From assembly GCA_963277665.1 (NCBI GenBank), contig OY728142.1, positions 6,586,001-6,650,000 of the forward strand: 64,000 nucleotides of DNA, read 5' to 3'. The position numbers were made by a program, and so were the translations under genes. This DNA is from Viscum album. Its lineage: Eukaryota; Streptophyta; Magnoliopsida; Santalales; Viscaceae. Under the pieces are notes generated by a model that made no database searches, was not told the origin of the DNA, and saw nothing but the letters and a program-made list of their open reading frames with translations. This document shows positions 49,312-62,277 of this stretch, piece by piece (positions within the stretch are counted from its first letter, which is position 1; each line of letters begins with the position of its first letter).

Positions 49312-49740
49312 CGCGCGTGCGTACGTACGGAATACCGTCTCCACGCTGTGGTGTAATCTATTTTCCACCGCCACCTTACTTGGATGGGTATAATGGTGAA
49401 AGTAATGAATATATATGATTATTGTAAATTGATATTGATTCTGTAATATTATACATACACTTTAATACAATTCGACGATCATGGGAATGATATCATCGCT
49501 CGTGCGTACGTACGGAATACCGTCTCCATGACGCGATGAGATTCACTCTCCATGATAACCATTCAAGAATGATTATAAAGTATATATAATAAGTAATAAT
49601 AAAATATATGACATAATAATTCTACTGGATTTATGTATATATATATTTATGTCATCTACTTAATTCCATTCAATTAAATAAGGAAACAAAAACAGCGTTC
49701 ATGCGTACGTACGACCTACCATCTCCATGAACGGTGTATT
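49312..49740 (+). repeat. Three CGTACGTACGG motif copies in array LTR 1
   Basis: At about 49312-49353, 49498-49540 and 49695-49740. The first two read CGTGCGTACGTACGGAATAC followed by CGTCTCCA. Confidence 0.85.
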
Positions 49741-51360
49741 TCTTTCCATTTATCGATATATTATATATATGTATATTATAAATATATATTATATATAAAT
49801 CATGTTTTATATTGTGGAATTAAGTAATCATGATCTAACTAATCATATTAATAATTACAAGTCAAAACATGGACGACAAATGAAACGATTTTACCCAAAA
49901 CACTCTTTAACATGGAATTTACAAAAGAACGAGTAATATAAAGTCATAAGTGAACCATATATGATATAATAACAATGAATATGATTCTGTAATAAGTCAA
50001 TGACATTATTTAAATCATTATAGAGGAGGTTTGGATACGTACGAAGCATATCAGACCTAAGGTAAGGGATAAATTTACAAATCTCATTTTTATCTGAGAT
50101 TGCTTATTCGTAAGTATTTACTAGGGTTATTGCTATCATCCATGTCCATGTTTTATAAAAGTGTAATAATGTATGTTTAAAGTAATTTTTACCCATTTTT
50201 ACTTTTACTACATGGTATTTATGGAATCTTTCTCTTATTTACGTTACGATGTACTTTTTACTTTTCCGAGAAAAGTACGTGGAGAATGTTATTTTTAACT
50301 TATACAGCGTGAACAGATTTTTAAGGTTTTATAAATCCTTGTTTTCATGAAGCTTCCTCAAAAATATTTCATGACTATTTTCAACAAAATCCATTTTTTC
50401 TAAATTTTATAACATTTGGTGAAAAGAAAATGATTTTGTAGAAGAAAAGATATTTTCCTCAAGAATTCATTTCAAGTGTTTTATCGAAACCATTTTTCAT
50501 ATAAGATGACATTATTTTATATGTGTATGTTTCAAGTATAATGTATCTATGATTTACATGGTTTCACTTTTCTTATTATGAAATTATATCCATTTATTTT
50601 ATATGGATTATGTGATGATGGGATGATGTTTATGAAACCCATTTTATTTATTGGGTTATTATGAATGATGTATGATTATTTTGTGGCACAAGTAATAATG
50701 ATTTCACTATGAGATGGGTGGGACCTATATCTCCCTCCAATGCATTGGGTAAAGATTTTATATCTCATGAGATAGACATGGCTGGAACGGTAAGTTAATC
50801 CGGTTCAGTGTTACAGGACTGAAACGAGGAGTGAACTCGATTCAGAATGGGACTTTGTCCACTAAGATGGTCTTGGCAGCAATGCCTTGGATACTATGGA
50901 AATCATTACATGTGATTAATGGATGCCACAATTACATGTTTTATTCCCATAATATTTTATCATGGTTTATGTTCCATTATGATATATGCCTTATGTACTT
51001 CCATGTTTTATGTCGTTGCACAATATTTTGATGTTTAAACATTATGTTCATGTTTTTAAGTTCAAATGTACATGGTATGTTTTATTTTATCCATGCTTAC
51101 CCTTACTGAGCATTTGAGCTCACCCTTTTTATGTTTTATTTTCCCCCAGGATCAAAAGAAACGTTTTAGGTAAGGAAACAAAAAGTGGATGATCTTTATG
51201 GGAGATGTTGAAGATATTTCACCACGATTAGAAGATTAAGTTCCAAGTTTCCAAAGACACTAAACTATTACAGTCCTTGTGTGTCTGTTTTTGTTATGTA
51301 CTAAGTATTCCAAAAAAGTAATGTAATATCCATGTACATCAAGCTTCGAGTCTCTACAGT

Positions 51361-51371
51361 TTGTATCAGAG
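51361..51371 (+). other. Array unit 1 primer binding site
   Basis: TTGTATCAGAG, one mismatch from TGGTATCAGAG, which unit 2 keeps intact. Confidence 0.75.
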
Positions 51372-51618
51372 GAAAGGTTTAGTTAACCTTTGGAAACTAG
51401 GATGCGAAAACGTTAGGGAGATCCCAAGAGATATTTCTATGATATGTCTAGGGATGTCCCTGAGGACAAGTATACGTATAGGATATAGTCCTAGAACCAC
51501 GGTAACAATCTTAGAATTTAACCTAAGATGTTAGATATTGAGGGTACTCCCCCTTTATTATTTTGTTTTCCCTAGCATGATTTTTGTCTCTCAGACTATT
51601 CTTTTTGGGTTTTAGAAA

Positions 51619-52215
51619 ATGGCTGGAAACTAGATGATTCACGATAATGGAGGATATGATGGACAATGGAATGATATTTTTCATGAGCAACCAAATTAAA
51701 TGGGATTTGTATGTCCAAACATCATTATTATTCCTAATCATCAATTTCATAATATGATCAATAAAATCAAATTTGGTAAGTTTCCTGACTCAGCTAATAA
51801 GAGAAAGATGGAGTTTCATGATGATCATAGAGGAAAGAAAGTTCAATTTCCCCTATGTAAATCATGTGGGAAGAGGCATCAAGGAGAATGTTTCAAAGGA
51901 ACTGGAAGATGCTTTGGGTGTGGAAAAGACGGACACAAAGCCAGTAAGTGCAAAGGAAAAGGTTCAGTTAACACCATGGACAAGGATAATGGTATTGCTA
52001 CGACATCAACAATGGTTAAATGTTTTAAATGTGGAACGTACGGGCATTATGAAAACCAATTACCTAAGGGAAAGTCTTGTGGAGAGAATCAGTATGGTTG
52101 TATGGGTAGTATTTATGTTGATGATGATGAAGAGACTACAAATGATATGTGAGATGAAAGAATTGTTGAATCTCGGTCAATGGTTTAAGAAGGTAGTGGA
52201 ATTATTAAATGTTTA
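51619..52215 (+). pseudogene. Array unit 1 gag remnant
   Basis: The counterpart of A's 180-codon ORF. It starts ATGGCTGGAAAC at 51619 but has a TAG as codon 5 and a later TAA, leaving an open piece from 51700 to 52152. Knuckles: CKSCGKRHQGEC, perfect CFGCGKDGHKASKC (51910-51951) and CFKCGTYGHYENQL. A one-base insertion near 52128 (GATGAAGAGACTAC, against GATGAAAGACTAC in A) shifts the frame before the tail RLQMICEMKELLNLGQWFKK, which continues in another frame. All these lesions are shared with unit 2. Confidence 0.78.
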
Positions 52216-52834
52216 TCAAGTGTAATTTTGTATAAGTAATCTCATGGTACTATGTAATAAAGAGACATATAAGGATTGTTACACTGTTTTCATTCCTTAA
52301 GTTTTGAAAGTATATGATGAATGATACTAGTGACCATGAATGGTTATTCAGATATTTTTGGAAAGTAGATGATATGCGCATAATTAAGGGATAATGAGAA
52401 AATTAAATGTTTGATAGTATTCATGAGCTCATGACTGATATGAGAAGATGGTCATATCATGGTTTGAGTATATATAATTTTTGTGATTTTGGAATGTGGA
52501 AAGAGTTAACTTTTGACAGCATTCATGTTTTCACTAAGGTTCAATGGGTATTCATTCTTCAAGAGAATACATGATTAAGGGATTCACATGTTTGTAATTT
52601 GACCAACAAAATATATCTTATGATATATTGGGGATAAATGATGGCATTCACGTGATTTTTATGTGACATTTCAAGTAATCATTTTCTTTATACAATGACC
52701 TTGGACCGAAGTATTATAGATAAGACTAAAGATTGGAATAGATTATGTTGGACATAAGTTAGTATTGTTTAAGGATAGAACTTTTTTCGATATTATTGAT
52801 GGGATGTTATTGTAATGTAGTTTTAGAAAAAGGA

Positions 52835-52950
52835 CAACCTGTAGGATGGGCGACATCCCATCGCATCGGACAAGGCTGTGGGAATAAAACCCACAACCGA
52901 AGTGCGACTGGCCTTTATCGCCTACCACTGGCCTACAAGAAGTCCCTGGT
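52835..52950 (-). repeat. tRNA-like block in array unit 1, antisense
   Basis: Minus-strand A box TAGGCCAGTGG (52935-52925) and damaged B box GGTTTTATTCC (52891-52881). It is otherwise nearly identical to the unit 2 block. Confidence 0.7.
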
Positions 52951-53591
52951 TAGTAGAAACTAGTTTTATTTTATTAATCGGCATGATAGATGAAGTATAA
53001 GTTCATTTTTGGAACCATATATGATTAATCTAACCATAAGAGGGACTTATAACTTTTGATAACCTTTTGTTTGAAAAAGATGGAATGACCCATCATTCTA
53101 TCACATGATCTACTAACACATCACGAATAACAAATTCAACTTCATTTATTTAAGGGATGAAGTGGAAATTGTTCAATTCACGAACAATAGTGAGATTATA
53201 CCAAAATCATGCAAGTATTTCTTGTAATTCATCAACTTTAGGGAAATGATCTTGAAAACCAAAAATGTTGTCCTAGTACTCTTATATCTGATGAATCAGA
53301 TGGTACCTTAGATCGTCACAAACTTATGGCTTTGTGATCGCTGGCTTTTCCATATCCATGTTCTCTACCACTCTCTATCAGAACATGATGGTTAGATTTC
53401 TCTTCCATATCCATATTTTCAATTATGTGGAAACCCACTGATTAGTTTATTTGGGTAACCATTACGTTTCATACTTTTGTTTTTAAAGATTGGTTTTGAT
53501 ATTCCTTTTTACGATGTGGGATTCTATTAAAGAAACTTTCGAGTAGTAAACCATTTATAACCCCGACGAATTTCGAGGGCGAAATTCATTT

Positions 53592-53605
53592 TAAGGGGGG
53601 TAGAA
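53592..53605 (+). other. Array polypurine tract 1
   Basis: TAAGGGGGGTAGAA immediately before LTR 2. Confidence 0.85.
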
Positions 53606-55447
53606 TGTAACACCCCGAGATTTTATGAAAAATATTCTTTTTAATTTCATTAATGTCTTGTGTTGTATGCTACACCAAATGGATCTTGCACAACACGCAT
53701 CCTTGACTTGCCTTTCATTACACACAATCGCGACCTTCCTCGATAGCGTGTGTAGTACATAGTACCAAGTTTCACTAAACAACGATATACTATTAAAATA
53801 TTATTAAAAACTAGCCGTTATGAATAGTAATAACCACTTTTTGAAATTTTGTAAGTTTTATTTTTCAAAATGAACTTCATTTTTGGATTCGGAATATCGA
53901 AATTAGATTAGGGTGAAATTTTGGTACTTTTCGGATAACTTTCATTTTCTGATGAATAGTGAAAATTATAAAATTTTAATTAAAAACAACATTTTTAATC
54001 GAAATAATTAATGGTGATAAATTATTAATTTGAGTGGTTTTAAAGTATATTTAGAATATATTTTTACAATTTAATACAATGTTGGTAATTGGATGTAATT
54101 TCACATTTAAACCAGACATAAACAAGTGTCAATCTTTTGATAGTTATTATCTCTTAAAAACAAGCTATATGTTTTGCCGACGGGAATTAATTTTTAAATT
54201 AATTAATGCAACTGATATGTTTTGAATTTGGTAAAATAAACATCTTTTTTTAGTTCATAATATCAAATATATCTTAGGCCTAATTTTTTGTATTTTTCTG
54301 AAAACTTTCAATTTTTGATGAATAGTGAAACTACTAAGTGGTAGTTAAAAAACTAAATTTTTCATAAAACATAATTTTACCGCTTCGGTGAGTGGAATTT
54401 AGAAAATCCGAGAGACACGGTTGATGTCAGTAAGTAAACTATGGTTCAATGAGATAAAAATAATTTTTTGGTGAATAGTAACTTTTTACTTTTATTTACC
54501 ACGGTTAAAAGTAAATAGGGTAATTCAGGGTAAAAATGATATTATTATTACCCTAAAACATGTCCTAATTCTATTGGATAAGTGTAATTCGTCAAAAAAA
54601 ACATTAGGAATAAAATATTACCATTTAAGCCCACTTGGATTAGATTAGGATGTTTATTATTAATTTATTTAAAGAAGGGTTAAAATAGTTAAAATCAAAG
54701 TTTAATAGGTAAATCATTTTTAATATGGGGTTATACATAAGATAAATTCGAATATAAATATTCATTAGAAATATAACAATATTTCAAACATAATGGTAGT
54801 TTATTTATAATTTTTAGACATTAAATAATTTAATTTATTTATGACACAACGATGATGCAGTAATTATCTTATTAATGAAATATTGACATAATTGATGTTA
54901 TAAATACCCAAATAAATGTAATTTGAGCCTTTTTATGAATTACAATAATTTTATAGGTTAATATGACATGTTATTATTGATTTAATTAACTTTTTTCTAA
55001 CTAATCAATCTGTTATAATTTTCACAAAAATCAATTACTAAATAGTGTCAAAATTGACATAAAATAGTTTTTAAAACAAATATTATATTATTAATTGTTA
55101 TTTTATTCCTAAAAATATAAGGTTCGGCCACATGACTTAGAAAAGGTTATATATATTAATAATAAACAACTTGGGGTTCGTTTGGCTTGATATAGTAAGT
55201 TTATTAACCTTATAGTGTAAGAAAACAAGAAGACACGGTAAAAGTTAAATTATCTAACTTAAAGTTAAATCTAAATGATAAGGTTAAAATTGATACATAA
55301 ACTTGTCTAAATTCTATTGGATGAGAGGATTTAGACCCATCCCCACCTTTTCTTTGAAATAAATCAATTTGGAGCTATTTAAAACCGAATTTGGCTTTAT
55401 AATAAAATAATATTTTTAGTTATTCCAAAGGTGGCCCTCTCCTCCCT

Positions 55448-55454
55448 TATAAAA
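55448..55454 (+). promoter_or_regulatory. Array LTR 2 TATA box
   Basis: TATAAAA in CTCCTCCCTTATAAAAGGGA, same core as LTR 1. Confidence 0.77.
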
Positions 55455-55794
55455 GGGAACCTCCTCCCTCTCTTCCTCACACCACTTTAAGCCTTAAATC
55501 TCGGCCAACCCCTGCCAAATAATCTTCTCCACTTCCCTAGATACATCCTAGAGGTCCGGGTCTTCATCAAAGACCAATTTTAGTGCCCTAAGAGGAGGAC
55601 TCAAAGAGGCGCTTCAAAGAAGAGGTAATGTCCGTTACCGATTCATTCAACTTTATTTCTTCTTCCACTTCTTCTTCTTAGGTTGTTTAATTATGAAGTA
55701 ACAGCATAAGTATCACTCATATACGGATATGTTATTATAAGTATGAAACAACCCTATTTCACCTCTTATCCATCCTACGGAAAACGAAATCACC

Positions 55795-56220
55795 GCGCGT
55801 GCGTACGTACGGAATACCGTCTCCACGCTGTGGTGTAATCTATTTTCCACCGCCACCTTACTTGGATGGGTATAATGGTGAAAGTAATGAATATATATGA
55901 TTATTGTAAATTGATATTGATTCTGTAATATTATACATACACTTTAATACAATTCGACAATCATGGGAATGATATCATCGCTCGCGCGTACGTACGGAAT
56001 ACCGTCTCCATGACGCGATGAGATTCACTCTCCATGATAACCATTCAAGAATGATTATAAAGTATATATAATAAGTAATAATAAAATATATGACATAATA
56101 ATGCTACTGGATTTATGTATATATATATATTTATGTCATCTACTTAATTCCATTCAATTCAATAAGGAAACAAAAACAGCGTTCATGCGTACGTACGGCC
56201 TACCATCTCCATGAACGGTG
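55795..56220 (+). repeat. Three CGTACGTACGG motif copies in array LTR 2
   Basis: At about 55795-55836, 55979-56022 and 56178-56220, with the same order and spacing as in LTR 1. Confidence 0.85.
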
Positions 56221-57844
56221 TATTTCTTTCCATTTATCGATATATTATATATATGTATATTATAAATATATATTATATATAAATCATGTTTTATATTCTG
56301 GAATTAAGTAATCATGATCTAAGTAATCATATTAATAATTACAAGTCAAAACATGGACGACAAATGAAACGATTTTACCCAAAACACTCTTTAACATGGA
56401 ATTTACAAAAGAACAAGTAATATAAAGTCATAAGTGAACCATATATGATATAATAACAATGAATATGATTCTGTAATAAGTCAATGACATTATTTAAATC
56501 ATTATAGAGGAGGTTTGGATACGTATGAAGCATATCAGACCTAAGGTAAGGGATAAATTTGCAAATCTCATTTTTATCCGAGATTGCTTATTCGTAAGTA
56601 TTTACTAGGGTTATTGCTATCATCCATGTCCATGTTTTATAAAAGTGTAATCATGTATGTTTAAAGTCCTTTTTACCCATTTTTACTTTTACTACATGGT
56701 ATTTATGGAATCTTTCTCTTATTTACGTTACGAGGTACTTTTTACTTTTCCGAGAAAAGTACGAGGAGAATGTTATTTTTAACTTATACAGCGTGAATGA
56801 ATTTTTAAGGTTTTATAAAGCCTTGTTTTCATGAAGCTTCCTCAAAAATATTTCATGACTATTTTCAACAAAATCCATTTTTTCTAAATTTTATAACATT
56901 TGGTGAAAAGAAAATGATTTTGTAGAAGAAAAGATATTTTCCTCAAGAATTCATTTCAAGTGTTTTATCGAAACCATTTTTCATATAAGATGACATTATT
57001 TCATATGTGTATGTTTCAAGTATAATGTATCTATGATTTACATGGTTTCACTTTTCTTATTATGAAATTATATCCATTTATTTTATATGGATTATGTGAT
57101 GATGGGATGATGTTTATGAAACCCATTTTATTTATTGGGTTATTATGAATGATGTATGATTATTTTCTGGCACAAGTAATAATGATTTCACTATGAGATG
57201 GGTGGGACCTATATCTCCCTCCAATGCATTGGGTAAAGATTTTATATCTCATGAGATAGACATGGCTGGAATGGTAAGTTAATCCGGTTCAGTGTTACAG
57301 GACTGAAAAGAGGAGTGAACTCGATTCAGAATGGGACTTTGTCCACTAAGATGGTCTTGGCAGCAATGCCTTGGCTACTATGGAAATCATTACATGTGAT
57401 TAATGGATGCCACAATTACATGTTTTATTCCCATAATATTTTATCATGGTTTATGTTCCATTATGATATATGCCTTATGTACTTCCATGTTTTATGTCGT
57501 TGCACAATATTTTGATGTTTAAACATTATGTTCATGTTTTTAAGTTCAAATGTACATGGTATGTTTTATTTTATCCATGCTTACTCTTACTGAGCATTTG
57601 AGCTCACCCTTTTTATTTTTTATTTTCCCCCAGGATCAAAAGAAACGTTTTAGGTAAGGAAACAAAAAGTGGATGATCTTTATGGGAGATGTTGAAGATA
57701 TTTCACCACGATTAGAAGATTAAGTTCCAAGTTTCCAAAGACACTAAACTATTACAGTCCTTGTGTGTCTGTTTTTGTTATGTACTAAGTATTCCAAAAA
57801 AGTAATGTAATATCCATGTACATCAAGCTTCGGGTCTCTACAGT

Positions 57845-57855
57845 TGGTATCAGAG
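57845..57855 (+). other. Array unit 2 primer binding site
   Basis: TGGTATCAGAG, perfect, two bases after the LTR end ..CTACA. Confidence 0.9.
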
Positions 57856-58102
57856 GAAAGGTTTAGTTAACCTTTGGAAACTAGGATGCGAAAACGTTAG
57901 AGAGATCCCTAGAGATATTTCTATGGTATGTCTAGGGATGTCCCTGAGGACAAGTATACGTATAGGATATAGTCCTAGAACCACGGTAACGATCTTAGAA
58001 TTTAACCTAAGATGTTAGATATTGAGGGTACTCCCCCTTTATTATTTTGTTTTCCCTAGCATGATTTTTGTCTCTCAGACTATTCTTTTCGGGTTTTAGA
58101 AA

Positions 58103-58699
58103 ATGGCTGGAAACTAGATGATTCACGATAATGGAGGATATGATGGACAATGGAATGATATTTTTCATGAGCAACCAAATTAAATGGGATTTGTAAGTCC
58201 AAACATCATTATTATGCCTAATCATCAATTTCATAATATGATCAATAAAATCAAATTTGGTAAGTTTCCTGACTCAGTTAATAAGAGAAAGATGGAGTTT
58301 CATGATGATCATAGAGGAAAGAAAGTTCAATTTCCCCTATGTAAATCATGTGGGAAGAGGCATCAAGGAGAATGTTTCAAAGGAACTGGAAGATGCTTTG
58401 GGTGTGGAAAAGACGGACACAAAGCCAGTAAGTGCAAAGGAAAAGGTTCAGTTAACACCATGGACAAGGATAATGGTATTGCTATGACATCAACAATGGT
58501 TAAATGTTTTAAATGTGGAACGTACGGGCATTATGAAAACCAATTACCTAAGGGAAAGTCTTGTGGAGAGAATCAGTATGGTTGTATGGGTAGTATTTAT
58601 GTTGATGATGATGAAGAGACTACAAATGATATGTGAGATGAAAGAATTGTTGAATCTCGGTCAATGGTTTAAGAAGGTAGTGGAATTATTAAATGTTTA
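58103..58699 (+). pseudogene. Array unit 2 gag remnant
   Basis: Nearly identical to unit 1, with the same TAG at codon 5, the same later TAA, the same open piece (58184-58636) and the same one-base insertion before the tail. The central knuckle CFGCGKDGHKASKC is intact. Shared lesions mean the parent was already defective before the units multiplied. Confidence 0.78.
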
Positions 58700-59317
58700 T
58701 CAAGTGTAATTTTGTATAAGTAATCTCATGGTACTATGGAATAAAGAGACATATAAGGATTGTTACACTGTTTTCATTCCTTATGTTTTGAAAGTATATG
58801 ATGAATGGTACTAGTGACCATGAAAGGTTATTCAGATATTTTTGGAAAGTAGATGATATGCGCATAATTAAGGGATAAAGAGAAAATTAAATGTTTGATA
58901 GTATTCATGAGCTCATGACTGATATGAGAAGATGGTCATATCATGGTTTGAGTATATATAATTTTTGTGATTTTGGAATGTGGAAAGAGTTAACTTTTGA
59001 CAGCATTCATGTTTTCACTAAGGTTCAATGGGTATTCATTCTTCAAGAGAATACATGATTAAGGTATTCACATGTTTGTAATTTGACCAACAAAATATAT
59101 CTTATGATATATTGGGGATAAATGATGGCATTCACGTGATTTTTATGTGACATTTCAAGTAATTATTTCTTTATACAATGAGCTTGGACCGAAGTATTAT
59201 AGATAAGGCTAAAGATTGGAATAGATTATGTTGGACATAAGTTAGTATTGTTTAAGGATAGAACTTTTTTCGATATTATTAATGGGATGTTATTGTAATG
59301 TAGTTTTAGAAAAAGGA

Positions 59318-59433
59318 CAACCTGTAGGATGGGCGACAGCCCATCGCGTCGGACAAGGCTGTGGGAATCGAACCCACAACCGAAGTGCGACAGGCCTTTA
59401 TCGCCTACCACTGGCCTACAAGAAGTCCCTGGT
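59318..59433 (-). repeat. tRNA-like block in array unit 2, with intact B box
   Basis: On the minus strand TAGGCCAGTGG (59418-59408) matches the Pol III A-box consensus TRGCNNAGTGG at 10 of 11 positions. GGTTCGATTCC (59374-59364) matches the B box GGTTCGANTCC exactly, 33 bases downstream. The B box lies in a perfect T-arm-like stem GTGGG/CCCAC. The acceptor stem does not pair, so it is tRNA-derived rather than a tRNA gene. A GATGGGC/GCCCATC hairpin lies beside it. Confidence 0.75.
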
Positions 59434-60074
59434 TAGTAGAAACTAGTTTTATTTTATTAATCGGCATGATAGATGAAGTATAAGTTCATTTTTGGAACCA
59501 TATACGATTAATCTAACCATAAGATGGACTTATAACTTTTGATAACCTTTTGTTTGAAAAAGATGGAATGACCCATCATTCTATCACATGATCTACTAAC
59601 ACATCACGAATAACAAATTCAACTTCATTTATTTAAGGGATGAAGTGGAAATTGTTCAATTCACGAACAATAGTGAGATTATACCAAAATCATGCAAGTA
59701 TTTCTTGTAATTCATCAACTTTAGGGAAATGATCTTGAAAACCAAAAATGTTGTCCTAGTACTCTTATATCTGATGAATCAGATGGTACCTTAGATCGTC
59801 ACAAACTTATGGCTTTGTGATCGCTGGATTTTCCATATCCATGTTCTCTACCACTCTCCATCAGAACATGATGGTTAGATTTCTCTTCCATATCCATATT
59901 TTCAATTATGTGGAAACCCACTGATTAGTTTATTTGGGTAACCATTACGTTTCATACTTTTGTTTTTAAAGATTGGTTTTGGTATTCCTTTTTACGATGT
60001 GGGCTTCTATTAAAGAAACTTTCGAGTAGAAAATCATTTATAACCCCGACGAATTTCGAGGGCGAAATTCATTT

Positions 60075-60088
60075 TAAGGGGGGTAGAA
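60075..60088 (+). other. Array polypurine tract 2
   Basis: TAAGGGGGGTAGAA immediately before LTR 3. Confidence 0.85.
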
Positions 60089-61931
60089 TGTAACACCCCA
60101 AGATTTTATGAAAAATATTCTTTTTAATTTCATTAATGTCTTGTATTGTATGCTACACCAAAAGGATCTTGCACAACACGCATCCTTGACTTGCCTTGCA
60201 TTACACACAATCGCGACCTTCCTCGATAGCGTGTGTAGTACGCAGTACCAAGTTTCACTAAACAACGATATACTATTAAAATATTATTAAAAACTAGCCG
60301 TTATGAATAGTAATAACCACTTTTTGAAATTTTGTAAGTTTTATTTTTCAAAATTAACTTCATTTTTGGATTCGGAATATCGAAATTAGCTTAGGGTGAA
60401 ATTTTGGTACTTTTCGGATAACTTTCATTTTCTGATGAATAGTGAAAATTATAAAATTTTAATTAAAAACAACATTTTTAATCGAAATAATTAATCGTGA
60501 TAAATTATTAATTTGAGTGGTTTTAAAGTATATTTAGAATATATTTTTACAATTTAATACAATGTTGGTAATTGGATGTAATTTCACATTTAAACCAGAC
60601 ATAAACAAGTGTCAATCTTTTGATAGTTATTATCTCTTAAAAACAAGCTATATGTTTTGCCGACGGGAATTAATTTTTAAATTAATTAATGCAACTGATA
60701 TGTTTTGAATTTGGTAAAATAAACATCATTTTTTAGTTCATAATGTCAAATATATCTTAGGCCTAATTTTTTGTATTTTTCTGAAAACTTTCAATTTTTG
60801 ATGAATAGTGAAACTACTAAGTGGTAGTTAAAAAACTAAATTTTTCATAAAACATAATTTTACCGCTTCTGTGAGTGTAATTTCGAAAATCCGAGAGACA
60901 CGGTTGATGTCAGTAAGTAAACTGTGGTTCAATGAGATAAAATTAATTTTTTGGTGAATAGTAACTTTCTACTTTTATTTACCACGGTTAAAAGTAAATA
61001 GGGTAATTCAGGGTAAAAATGATATTATTATTACCCTAACACATGTCCTAATTCTATTGGATAAGTGTAATTCGACCAAAAAAAACCTTAGGAATAAAAT
61101 ATGACCATTTAAGCCCACTTGGATTAGATTAGGACGTTTATTATTAATTTATTTAAAGAAGGGTTAAAATAGTTAAAATCAAAGTTTAATAGGTAAATCA
61201 TTTTTAATATGGGGTTATACATAAGATAAATTCGACTATAAATATTCATTAGAAATATAACAATATTTCCAACATAATGGTAGTTTATTTATAATTTTTA
61301 GACATTAAGTAATTTAATTTATTTATGACACAACGATGATGCAGTAATTATCTTATTAATGAAATATTGACATAATTGATGTTATAAATACCCAAATAAA
61401 TGTAATTTGAGACTTTTTATGAATTACAATAATTTTATAGGTTAATATGACATGTTATTATTGATTTAATTAACTTTTTTCTAACTAATCAATCTGTTAT
61501 GATTTTCAGAAAAATCAATTACTAAATAGTGTCAAAATTGACATAAAATAGTTTTTAAAACAAATATTATATTATTAATTGTTATTTTATTCCTAAAAAT
61601 ATAAGGTTCGGCCACATGACTTAGAAAAGGTTATATATATTAATAATAAACAACTTGGGGTTCGTTTGGCTTGATATAGTAAGTTTATTAACCTTATAGT
61701 GTAAGAAAACAAGAAGACACGGTAAAAGTTAAATTATCTAACTTAAAGTTAAATCTAAATGATAAGGTTACAATTGATACATAAAATTGTCTAAATTGTA
61801 TTGGATGAGAGTATTTCGACCCATCCCCACTTTAGCTTCGAAATAAATCAATTTGGAGCTATTTAAAACCGAATTTGGCTTTATAATAAAATAATATTTT
61901 TAGTTATTCCAAAGGTGGCCCTCTCCTCCCT

Positions 61932-61938
61932 TATAAAA
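61932..61938 (+). promoter_or_regulatory. Array LTR 3 TATA box
   Basis: TATAAAA in CTCCTCCCTTATAAAAGGGC. Confidence 0.77.
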
Positions 61939-62277
61939 GGGCACCTCCTCCCTCTCTTCCTCACACCACTTTAAGCCTTAAATCTAGGCCAACCCCTGCC
62001 AAATCATCTTCTCCACTTCCCTAGATACATCCTAGAGGTCCGGGTCTTCATCAAAGACCAATTTTAGTGCCCTAAGAGGAGTACTCAAAGAGGCGCTTCA
62101 AATAAGAGGTAATGTCCGTTACCGGTTCTTTCAACTTTATTTCTTATTCCACTTCTTCTTCTTAGGTTGTTTCATTATGAAGTAATAACATCAGTATCAC
62201 TAATATACTGATATGTTATTATAATTATGAAAAAACCCTATTTCACCTCTTATCCATCCTACAGAAAACGAAATCAC

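Larger units (their letters stand above)
47123..51358 (+). repeat. Array LTR 1 (4236 bp)
   Basis: Begins after TTTTC, with TGTAACACCCCGAG. No polypurine tract precedes it, so it is the true outer left end. Ends ..GAGTCTCTACA before the primer site. Confidence 0.9.
53606..57842 (+). repeat. Array LTR 2 (4237 bp), shared by both units
   Basis: Acts as 3' LTR for unit 1 (polypurine tract on its left) and 5' LTR for unit 2 (primer site on its right). TGTAACACCCCGAG start, ..CGGGTCTCTACA end. Confidence 0.92.

Noticed and set aside
51773..52225. Second 150-codon frame overlapping the array gag remnant.
   Set aside because: Most of it is a shadow of the zinc-knuckle frame. Only its tail is real gag, reached through the one-base insertion near 52128.
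59341..59420. A functional tRNA gene on the minus strand.
   Set aside because: A and B boxes and the T arm are present, but the acceptor stem does not pair and the D loop is too long.
60074..60265. Antisense 60-80 codon frame at every A-type LTR start (also 34078-34329, 47093-47299 and 53591-53782).
   Set aside because: Its repetition follows from LTR homology. It runs across the LTR/polypurine border in some copies, and changes between copies look unconstrained.
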